The notes under the pieces are model-generated. The model was given only the letters and a program-made list of their open reading frames with translations, was not told the origin of the DNA and ran no database searches. From Actinomadura parmotrematis (GTDB lineage: Bacteria > Actinomycetota > Actinomycetes > Streptosporangiales > Streptosporangiaceae), in the NCBI RefSeq assembly GCF_019458805.1, contig NZ_JAIBOA010000009.1:124001-188000 (forward strand): DNA of 64,000 nucleotides, given 5' to 3'. Each line of letters starts with the position of its first letter. The stretch's first letter is position 1. Positions 47,015-55,098 of this stretch are shown piece by piece. Position numbers and translations under genes: made by a program.

Positions 47015-48679
47015 ATGCCTGTGCACACCCTCTACCGCCTCACCGACATCCCGCCCACCCACGAGGGCATGCTCGACGCTCTGGACACCGAGCAGCTCGA
47101 CGAGCTGCGCTTCCTGCCCTCTTTTCCCGACGAGCACCTGGGCTGTCCGGCCCTGCTGGTCGGCGGGCACTTCGACATTCCGCGCGTCGGCTGGTGCAAC
47201 GAGATCAGCAGCCTGACCGGCGTGGAGCTGGAACTGGGGAAGCTGGACACCGCGGCGCTCCTGATGCTCGCCGTGGACGGCGAGGTGTACGCGATGGGGT
47301 TCGGCAGCGGCTACCGGCTCGTTCCCGAGGAGCATAAGGACCGCTCCTTCGGCCTGCGGGTCGCGGTCCGGAGCGTGGACCCCGACTTCGTTCAGGGGGT
47401 CGTCCGGCGGTCGTTGTCGAAGCAGGGCCGTCAGGACGCCACGCGCGTCTCGTTGGGACTGCACATCTCGCGCGTCGGCGTGAGGCAGCACGACGAGCTC
47501 GTCCGTCAGATCGGCGGCCGCTTGGCCGCGAGCGACATCGGGCTGCCGGGCGTCGGACGGATCTCGATCGAGGGCGCGACGGGCCTGCGCTTCTCCACGC
47601 CGACCTCGCCCGAGACGCTGCTGCGCTGCCTCCGCGCGCTCACCGCGATCTGCGCGGCCCCGCCCGTCCCGGAGCTGGAGTTCATCGAGGCCGTTCAGCC
47701 GGTGACCGACGCGCGGACCGTCAAGCGGCTGGACGAGGAGCTGGACAGGCGGCTCCTCGACCCTCGTGACGACTCCCTTCAGATCGCGGTCCCCTCCGAC
47801 CTCTCCGCTGATCTCCCGCACACGAGCTCCTACCGGATCCAGGTCGGGAGCGCGGCTCTGCCGCCCCGCGACCACCTGGACGTGTCCGACGTCCGCGCCC
47901 GTGCCCGCGTGCAGCACGCCGTCACCCCGTCCGAGGCGCTGCGCAAGGGAAAGATCTCCCTGCTCTCCTCCAGCGGGACGGTGCTGGCGTCCGCGCCCGC
48001 GATCCGCTGGATCGAGACCGACGTCGCCACCGGGTTCGAGCACCGTTTCCTCTTGGAAGGGGAGTGGTACGAGAGCGGCGCGGACTACATGGCCTCGATC
48101 GAGCGGCAGGTCGCCGAGCTCATCCCCGCGAACCCCAGCGTCGCGCTGCCCGCTTGGCGGCCCGGAGAGCACGAGCGCGACTACAACCTGCGCGTCCAGG
48201 ACGAGCTGGGGCGCGCCGCCTTCCTCTGCCTGGACCGCACCAGCGTGAAGAACGCCCTGCACGCGCACAACGGCATCGAGGTGTGCGACGGCCTCGGCCC
48301 GCAGGGCGAGCTGATCTGCATCAAGCCCGCCGACGGGTCGTCGCCGCTCAGCCACCAGTTCAACCAGGCGCTGGTGGCCGTTGAGACCCTGCTGCACGAC
48401 GCGACGGCGCGTGAGCGGTTCCACGCCCTGGTCGTCGAGCGCAGCGGCGGCACGCGCACCCCGCCGCCGGACGCGCGGCCGAAGAAGGTGATCTTCGGGA
48501 TCCACCTGAAGACCGGCCGTGACCTCACCCCTGCGACGCTGTTCCCCTTCGCGCGGGTGGCACTGGTCAACATGGCGACCGTCCTGCGGCACGACGTCGA
48601 GGTCGAGGTCGTCGGCATCCCCGCCGTCGGCGCGGTCGCCGCGAGCGCGCCGGCGCTCGCCTCGTCCCCCAGCAGTTGA
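47015..48679 (+). CDS. TIGR04141/DUF6119 family protein of a defence island
   Basis: A 554-residue protein of the sporadically distributed TIGR04141 (DUF6119) family. It starts LYRLTDIPP and carries the family's central stretch: VYAMGFGSGYRLVPEEH then FGLRVAVRSVDPDFVQG, followed by VGVRQHDELVRQIGGRLA. No signal peptide, membrane helix or nuclease motif is visible. Genes of this family are patchily distributed and often lie next to restriction-type loci; their chemistry is unknown. Here it heads the island, 80 nt behind a consensus promoter, and its stop overlaps the -35 of the next promoter. Confidence 0.78.
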   Translation: MPVHTLYRLTDIPPTHEGMLDALDTEQLDELRFLPSFPDEHLGCPALLVGGHFDIPRVGWCNEISSLTGVELELGKLDTAALLMLAVDGEVYAMGFGSGYRLVPEEHKDRSFGLRVAVRSVDPDFVQGVVRRSLSKQGRQDATRVSLGLHISRVGVRQHDELVRQIGGRLAASDIGLPGVGRISIEGATGLRFSTPTSPETLLRCLRALTAICAAPPVPELEFIEAVQPVTDARTVKRLDEELDRRLLDPRDDSLQIAVPSDLSADLPHTSSYRIQVGSAALPPRDHLDVSDVRARARVQHAVTPSEALRKGKISLLSSSGTVLASAPAIRWIETDVATGFEHRFLLEGEWYESGADYMASIERQVAELIPANPSVALPAWRPGEHERDYNLRVQDELGRAAFLCLDRTSVKNALHAHNGIEVCDGLGPQGELICIKPADGSSPLSHQFNQALVAVETLLHDATARERFHALVVERSGGTRTPPPDARPKKVIFGIHLKTGRDLTPATLFPFARVALVNMATVLRHDVEVEVVGIPAVGAVAASAPALASSPSS

Positions 48680-48705
48680 CTCTGCCAACAAGATAACCGT
48701 AGAAC
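48676..48705 (+). promoter_or_regulatory. Second island promoter, related to the first
   Basis: TTGACT (48676–48681) and, 18 nt on, TAGAAC (48700–48705). The stretch TTGACTCTGCCAACA matches TTGACACTGCCAATA of the promoter at 46899 in 13 of 15 positions and both run into CGTAG at the -10. It overlaps the upstream stop codon and gives a leader of about 90 nt. Confidence 0.6.
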
Positions 48706-48802
48706 AGCGGTGCACCACCGTGTACAGTCAGACCGGTCCGACGCCGCAATCCCCCGAAGCCGATGCGCCCACGTCCCGGCGCAAGGACAATGAAGGATGC
48801 CC

Positions 48803-51800
48803 ATGACGCTGGAGTTCGTGGCAAACAGGTTCCGTCTCGTCGGCCAGCTCGGCCGGGGGAACATGGGCGTCGTCGAGCAGCGCGAGGACATGGAGGCCGA
48901 ACCCGGCTCCCCCGACCGTCTGGTGGCGGTGAAGCTGCTCCTGCGCAGCCGCAACGGCGCGCACCTGGACACCGAGGCCGACGCCAAGGCGGTCAAGCGC
49001 TTCGGGCGCGAGGTGCGGATCATGGGCCGGCTCGACAGCCCCAACCTGCCGCGGATCATCGACGGCGGGGTGGACGAGGACGCGGGCGGCCTCCCCTATC
49101 TGGTCATGGAGCTCCTGGACGGGCGCACGCTCGACCTGCTGATCGGCGAGGAGAAGCGCCTCCCGGTGGCCTGGGCGGCGGCGATCGGCGTCCAGATCGC
49201 CAACGGCCTGGTGGCCGCGCACGGCGCCGAGGTGGTGCACCGCGACCTCAAGCCCGCCAACATCATGCTGATGCCCGACGGCACGGTGAAGGTGCTGGAC
49301 TTCGGCATCGGCCGCATCATCGACGACCCCGACGGCGACGGCCTGACCAGTTCGGACGCCACGCTCGGCACGGCCCGCTACATGGCCCCCGAGCAGTTCC
49401 GGTCCGCCGCCGTGACGCAGGCGGCCGACCTGTACGCGCTGGGCTGCATCATGTACGAGCTGCTGACGAGCGTCCCGCCCTTCGACGGCCCCGTGTACCA
49501 CGAGCTGGCCGTCAAGCACGAGAAGGACGCTCCCCCGCCGATCTCGATCATCCGCGGCGACGTGCCCGTCGACCTGCTGCGCCTCGTCGACGACCTGCTG
49601 GCCAAGGAGCCGGAGAAGCGCCCGGTGGACGCGGTCGCGGTCCGGGAGGCCCTGCTCCCGCACGTGGTCCCCGTCCCTCCCGTCGACGACTGGGCGGAGT
49701 TCGACCCGATCCCGGTGGCCCTGTCCGAGACCGCCTCGCCCAAGCCCGCCGAGCCCGACCTCTCGACGCCGGCGATCCGTCCCACCGGCACCGTCATGGA
49801 CGTCTTCGGCGTCCACCAGCAGCTCATCAAGGACTACCGCGCCTTCACCGAGGGCGGCACGGTGATCCGCGACGAGCGCATCAAGGACTTCGTGGAGGAC
49901 ACCCTCGACGCCAAGTCCCAGTGGCCCGACCCGTGGCTGTCGCTCAACCCGTTCTTCGCGTCCGGGGGGACGGTGCTGGAGCTGGCCCGTGACGGCGTGC
50001 TGCACGAGGAGTGCGCGCAGATCTTCCAGGCGGGCAAGCGGGCCGGTGCCACCGGCTGCGACGGGCGGCCGCTCACCCTGCACCGGCACCAGCGCGAGGC
50101 GGTCGACACCGCGCGGAGCGGCCGCTCGTACGTGCTGACCACCGGCACCGGCTCGGGCAAGTCACTGGCCTACATCGTGCCGATCGTCGACAAGGTGCTG
50201 CGCACGCGGCCCGCCGCGGGCGCCGCCCGCCGCAAGCGGGTCCGCGCGATCATCGTGTATCCGATGAACGCCCTGGCCAACAGCCAGCGCAACGAGCTGG
50301 AGAAGTACCTGACCCACGGCTACGGCGAGGGCCGCGAACCGGTCACCTACGCCCGCTACACCGGGCAGGAGAGCGAGGAGGACCGCCGCCGGATCCGCGA
50401 GGACCCGCCCGACGTCCTGCTGACGAACTACGTGATGCTGGAGCTGATGCTGACGCGGCCGGACGACCGGCGCTCGCTCATCCGGATGGCGCACGGACTG
50501 GAGTTCCTGGTCTTCGACGAGCTGCACACCTACCGCGGCCGGCAGGGCGCGGACGTGGCGCTGCTCATCCGCCGGGTCCGCGAGGCGTGCGAGGCTGCGG
50601 ACCTGCAGTGCATCGGGACCTCCGCGACCATCTCCAGCGAGGGCACGGCGGACGAGCAGCGGGCGGTGGTGGCGAGTCTGGCCACCACCCTGTTCGGCGT
50701 GCCGGTGGATCCGGCCGACGTCATCGGCGAGACGCTGGTGCGCGCCACCGAGCCCGAGCCCGACGAGGTCCCGGCCGACCGGCTGCGCCGGGCGGACGCG
50801 CCGCGCGCCTACGCCGAGCTGGTCCGGGATCCGCTGGCCCGCTGGATCGAGACGCGCTTCGGGCTGGCCTCCGACGCCGCCGGGCGGCTGGTCCGCCAGC
50901 GCCCGGCCAAGATCGAGGAGGCCGCCGAGGCGCTCGCCGCCCAGAGCGGCGTCCCCGCGCAGCAGTGCGCGCAGGCGATCCGCCGGACGCTGGAGGCCGG
51001 TTCGGAGGCCCGGCATCCGGTCACCGAACGGCCGCTGTTCGCGTTCCGGCTGCACCAGTTCCTGTCTAAGGGCGACACCGTGTACACCACGCTGGAGCCG
51101 CCGGCGGGCCGCCACCTGACCCGCGACTACCAGCTCGTCCAGCCCGGCTCGGACGGCAAGGTCCTGCTGCCGGTGGCGTTCTGCCGCGAGTGCGGGCAGG
51201 ACTACCTGACCGTCTGGCGCCGTGACAAGGACGGCCGGGTCTCCTACGAGTCGCGGCCCGACACGGCGGCGAGCGGCGGCAGGGACGGGGACGGGTACCT
51301 GTACGTCTCCCCCGAGCGCCCCTGGCCCGCGACGGCCGACGCCGCGATCGCCGAGCGCCGGATCCCCGAGTCGTGGCTGGAACTGGACGCGCACGGCAAC
51401 GAGGTCGTGCGCGCCTCTCTCCGGGACCGGCTGCCGCGCGCCGTCATCGTGGACGAGTACGGCAACGAGGGCCGCGGCGAGCTGCACGCGGCGTTCATCC
51501 CGGCGCCCTTCCGGTTCTGCCTGCACTGCGCGATCAGCTACGAGCAGTCCCGCGGCCGGGACTTCGCCAAGCTGGCCACGCTGGGGCAGGAGGGGCGCTC
51601 GTCGGCGACCTCGCTGGTGTCGGCCTCGATCGTGCGCTCGCTGCGGGCGGTGCCGGCCGAGGCGCTGGACCCGGAGGCCCGCAAGCTGCTCACCTTCGTC
51701 GACAACCGCCAGGACGCCGCCCTGCAGGCCGGGCACTTCAACGACTTCGTGCAGATCACCCAGCTCCGCGGGGCGCTGTACCGGGCCGCGCTCGCGGCCG

Positions 51801-54800
51801 GCGAGGACGGGCTGGAGCACGAGAAGCTGGCGGAGCGGGTCACCGAGGCCCTCGGCCTCCAGCCGGTCGACTACACCGGCGAGGCCGACCTGGCGCCCCG
51901 GCTCGCCCGCAACGCCGCCAGGACGCTGCGCGACGTGGTGGCGTTCCGCCTCTACCTGGATCTGGAGCAGGGCTGGCGGATCACGATGCCCAACCTGGAG
52001 CAGACGGGCCTGCTGACCGTCCAGTACGCCGATCTGGACTGGCTCGCGTCCCAGGACGACCGCTGGAGCGCCGCGCACCCCGCGCTGCGCGGCGCCGCGC
52101 CGCGGCGCCGCGAGGAGATCATGCAGGTGCTGCTGGACGAGATGCGCCGCGGTCTCGCCATCGACGTGCAGTACTTCCGGGACGACTTCGACAGCCTGCA
52201 GCGCGCCAGCGAGGAGCGCCTGGTCGATCCCTGGGTGCTCGCCCCGGGCGACCAGCCGCGCGTCGCCACCGTCTACCCGCAGCCGTCGCGACCGGGCCTG
52301 GACAGGTCTTTCCGGTTCCTGTCGGGCAAGGGCAAGTTCGGCAAGTACCTGCGGCGGGTGCACTTCACCGACGCCGAATTCGGCTCCGAGGACGCCCAGC
52401 GGGTCATCGCCGACCTGCTGCGGATCCTGGCCAAGGCCGGCCTGGTGACCGAGGTGGAGGCGACACCGCAGCCGGCCGGCCGCCGGCGCCGCGTCCCGTC
52501 GATGCCGACCACCGGCTACCGGGTGTCGGCGGCGGCGCTGGTCTGGCGGGCCGGCACCGGCGAGACCGGCGCGTACGACCCGCTCACCCGCACCTACGCC
52601 AGCGGCGACGGCCCCCGCGTGAACACCTTCTTCCGCGACCTGTACCGCAACACCGCGGGCACGCTGGCGGGGCTGGCGGCCCGCGAGCACACCGCGCAGG
52701 TGTCGCCCGAGGAGCGGGAGCGGCGCGAGAAGGCGTTCTACAAGGCCGAGCTGAAGCTGCTGTACTGCTCGCCCACGATGGAGCTGGGCGTGGACATCTC
52801 CTCGCTGAACGCCGTCATGATGCGCAACGTGCCGCCGACCCCCGCCAACTACGCCCAGCGCAGCGGGCGCGCGGGGCGTTCCGGTCAGCCGGCGCTGGTG
52901 ACCACCTACTGCGCGACCGGCAACAGCCACGACCAGTACTACTTCCGCCGGTCGGACCGCATGGTGGCCGGTTCGGTCGTCGCGCCGCGGCTGGACCTGG
53001 CCAACGAGGACCTGGTGCGCTCCCACGTGCAGGCGGTATGGCTGGCCGAGGCCGCCTTCGACCTGCGAGGCAACATCCCGCACATCATCGACGTCGCCCA
53101 CGACGAGGAGGCCCGCGTCCCCGCGCCCTCGCTGAAGTTCCACGACCACATCGCGGAGGCGCTCGCCGACACCGCGAGCACGGCCCGCGCGCTGGACGCC
53201 GCCCGGCGCGTCTTCGCCGAGCTGGTCCCGCTGTTCGAGGGCACGACCTGGTGGGACGAGCAGTGGATCGAGAACGCCGTCAGGCGGGCGCCCGAACGCT
53301 TCGACGACGCCTTCGACCGCTGGCGCGGGCTGTTCCGGGCCGCCCTGGTCGACCAGGCCGAGCAGAACCGCCGCGTGCTCGACCACACGCTGTCCGAGCG
53401 CGACCGCAAGATCGCGGTGAACCGGCGGCGGGAGGCCGAGACCCAGCTCAACCTGCTGAAAAACGAGAGCACCGACAACCGGTCGGTCCTGTCGGACTTC
53501 TACCCCTACCGCTACCTGGCCAGCGAGGGCTTCCTGCCGGGCTACTCCTTCCCCCGGCTGCCGCTGGCGGCCTACATCCCCAAGACCACCCGCCGGTACG
53601 GGGACGGCGACTACCTCCAGCGCCCCCGCTTTCTGGCCATCCGCGAGTTCGGCCCCGGTGCCCTGATCTACCACGAGGGGTCGCGGTACCAGGTCGACCG
53701 GATCCAGCTCCCGACGGACGCGACGGGCGACGTCACCACCTCGTCCGCGCGCCGCTGCGCGGAGTGCGGGTACCACCACGGCGCTGACGACCGAGCCGAC
53801 CGGTGCCAGATGTGCCAGGCGACGTTGCAGGACACCACCACCTACGGGTTGCTGCGGCTGCACACCGTCTACACCAAGCGCCGTGAGCGGATCTCCTCCG
53901 ACGAGGAGGAACGGCGCCGGGCCGGTTTCCGGCTCGTGACCTCCTACCGGTTCCAGGACCACGGCACCCGCCCAGGACGCCGCGACGCCCTGGTCTCCGA
54001 CACTCAGGGAGAGCTCGCCACCGTCTCCTACGGCGACTCGGCGACCGTGCGCATCACCAACATCGGCCGGGTGCGCGCCAAGGCCGGCGAGCCGGACGGC
54101 TTCTGGCTCGACCCCGCCGACGGCCGCTGGCTGAACGAGCGCGACGCTGCCGAGGCGGCCGGCGACTCCAGCGAGATGCCGATCGTGGACGCCGACGGCA
54201 ACGAGAACCGCCGCAAGAAGCGCGTCATCCCCTACGTCCAGGACAGCCGTAACATCCTGGTGGTGAAGCTGGCGGACAAGCTGGACCTGCCGGTGGCCCT
54301 GTCGCTGATGTACGCCCTGGAGCGCGGCATCGAGGCGGCGTTCGAGCTGGAGGACTCGGAACTGACCAGTGAGCTGCTGCCGCCGGCCGACGGTCCCCGC
54401 GACCGGATGCTGTTCACCGAGGCGGCCGAGGGCGGCGCGGGCGTGCTGCGCCTGATGCAGTCCGACGGCGACGCGCTGGCGAAGGCCGCCCGCGAGGCGC
54501 TGTCGATCTGCCACTTCGACGCGGCGGGCAACGACCTCGGCGGCGCCGACGCGGACCGGCCGTGCGCGCGCGGCTGCTACGACTGCCTGCTGACCTACGG
54601 CAACCAGCTCGACCACGCCTTCATCGACCGCCGCTCGATCCGCGACCTGCTGCTGCGCTTGGCCGGCGCGTCGGCCGTCACGACCGGGCGCGGCGAGACC
54701 CGCACCGAGCAGCACCGGCGCCTCACCGGCCAGGCCGAGTCCACGCTGGAGAGGCGGTTCCTCGCCTGGCTCAAGGAGCACGACCTGCGCATGCCCGACG

Positions 54801-55042
54801 ACGCGCAGGTCCACATCGCCGAAGCGGGCGCGCGACCCGACTTCGTCTACCGGCTGCAGGGCGTCGACGTCGCGGTGTTCGTGGACGGTCCGGTCCACGA
54901 CCATCAGGTGATCAAGGAGCGCGACCGGGCCGCCGAGGAGCGGTTGCAGGATCATGGCTGGGACGTCGTGCGCTTCTCCCACGACGCCGACTGGGACTCC
55001 GTCGTCGAGCGGCACCGGCGCTACTTCGGCACGGGCCGCTGA
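48803..55042 (+). CDS. Kinase–DExH helicase–DUF1998/MZB–nuclease fusion (DrmA/DrmB- and DruE-like)
   Basis: A 2,079-residue protein from the ATG at 48803, which has AAGGA 5 nt before it (the ATG at 48797 overlaps that site). Domains: (1) Ser/Thr kinase, about 8–275, complete: LGRGNMGVV loop, Lys44, HRDLKPAN (Asp148), DFG (Asp166) and APE (Glu197). (2) SF2 helicase: GTGSGKS (Lys453), DELH (572–575), SAT (607–609), motif VI QRSGRAGR (1352–1359). A large insertion between the RecA lobes contains CRECG (794/797) and CLHC (906/909). (3) DUF1998/MZB-type zinc region: Cys1652/1655/1668/1671 and CARGCYDC (1921/1925/1928). (4) C-terminal Vsr/DUF559-like nuclease: Glu1983, Asp2013 in RPDFVY, Asp2028 in VFVDG. 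The middle resembles DISARM DrmA+DrmB joined, or Druantia DruE; the kinase is unusual. Probably phage DNA sensing and cutting. Confidence 0.88.
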   Translation: MTLEFVANRFRLVGQLGRGNMGVVEQREDMEAEPGSPDRLVAVKLLLRSRNGAHLDTEADAKAVKRFGREVRIMGRLDSPNLPRIIDGGVDEDAGGLPYLVMELLDGRTLDLLIGEEKRLPVAWAAAIGVQIANGLVAAHGAEVVHRDLKPANIMLMPDGTVKVLDFGIGRIIDDPDGDGLTSSDATLGTARYMAPEQFRSAAVTQAADLYALGCIMYELLTSVPPFDGPVYHELAVKHEKDAPPPISIIRGDVPVDLLRLVDDLLAKEPEKRPVDAVAVREALLPHVVPVPPVDDWAEFDPIPVALSETASPKPAEPDLSTPAIRPTGTVMDVFGVHQQLIKDYRAFTEGGTVIRDERIKDFVEDTLDAKSQWPDPWLSLNPFFASGGTVLELARDGVLHEECAQIFQAGKRAGATGCDGRPLTLHRHQREAVDTARSGRSYVLTTGTGSGKSLAYIVPIVDKVLRTRPAAGAARRKRVRAIIVYPMNALANSQRNELEKYLTHGYGEGREPVTYARYTGQESEEDRRRIREDPPDVLLTNYVMLELMLTRPDDRRSLIRMAHGLEFLVFDELHTYRGRQGADVALLIRRVREACEAADLQCIGTSATISSEGTADEQRAVVASLATTLFGVPVDPADVIGETLVRATEPEPDEVPADRLRRADAPRAYAELVRDPLARWIETRFGLASDAAGRLVRQRPAKIEEAAEALAAQSGVPAQQCAQAIRRTLEAGSEARHPVTERPLFAFRLHQFLSKGDTVYTTLEPPAGRHLTRDYQLVQPGSDGKVLLPVAFCRECGQDYLTVWRRDKDGRVSYESRPDTAASGGRDGDGYLYVSPERPWPATADAAIAERRIPESWLELDAHGNEVVRASLRDRLPRAVIVDEYGNEGRGELHAAFIPAPFRFCLHCAISYEQSRGRDFAKLATLGQEGRSSATSLVSASIVRSLRAVPAEALDPEARKLLTFVDNRQDAALQAGHFNDFVQITQLRGALYRAALAAGEDGLEHEKLAERVTEALGLQPVDYTGEADLAPRLARNAARTLRDVVAFRLYLDLEQGWRITMPNLEQTGLLTVQYADLDWLASQDDRWSAAHPALRGAAPRRREEIMQVLLDEMRRGLAIDVQYFRDDFDSLQRASEERLVDPWVLAPGDQPRVATVYPQPSRPGLDRSFRFLSGKGKFGKYLRRVHFTDAEFGSEDAQRVIADLLRILAKAGLVTEVEATPQPAGRRRRVPSMPTTGYRVSAAALVWRAGTGETGAYDPLTRTYASGDGPRVNTFFRDLYRNTAGTLAGLAAREHTAQVSPEERERREKAFYKAELKLLYCSPTMELGVDISSLNAVMMRNVPPTPANYAQRSGRAGRSGQPALVTTYCATGNSHDQYYFRRSDRMVAGSVVAPRLDLANEDLVRSHVQAVWLAEAAFDLRGNIPHIIDVAHDEEARVPAPSLKFHDHIAEALADTASTARALDAARRVFAELVPLFEGTTWWDEQWIENAVRRAPERFDDAFDRWRGLFRAALVDQAEQNRRVLDHTLSERDRKIAVNRRREAETQLNLLKNESTDNRSVLSDFYPYRYLASEGFLPGYSFPRLPLAAYIPKTTRRYGDGDYLQRPRFLAIREFGPGALIYHEGSRYQVDRIQLPTDATGDVTTSSARRCAECGYHHGADDRADRCQMCQATLQDTTTYGLLRLHTVYTKRRERISSDEEERRRAGFRLVTSYRFQDHGTRPGRRDALVSDTQGELATVSYGDSATVRITNIGRVRAKAGEPDGFWLDPADGRWLNERDAAEAAGDSSEMPIVDADGNENRRKKRVIPYVQDSRNILVVKLADKLDLPVALSLMYALERGIEAAFELEDSELTSELLPPADGPRDRMLFTEAAEGGAGVLRLMQSDGDALAKAAREALSICHFDAAGNDLGGADADRPCARGCYDCLLTYGNQLDHAFIDRRSIRDLLLRLAGASAVTTGRGETRTEQHRRLTGQAESTLERRFLAWLKEHDLRMPDDAQVHIAEAGARPDFVYRLQGVDVAVFVDGPVHDHQVIKERDRAAEERLQDHGWDVVRFSHDADWDSVVERHRRYFGTGR

Positions 55043-55098
55043 TCGACGAGGACATGGACGGACGGACACGACGATGACGACACGAGGGACCGCCTGAT

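Noticed and set aside
50162..55069. Open frame of about 1,630 codons on the minus strand opposite the kinase-helicase gene
   Set aside because: A consequence of the GC-rich codon bias of the plus-strand gene; the protein is Val/Gly/Arg low-complexity without domains, while the plus strand encodes all motifs.
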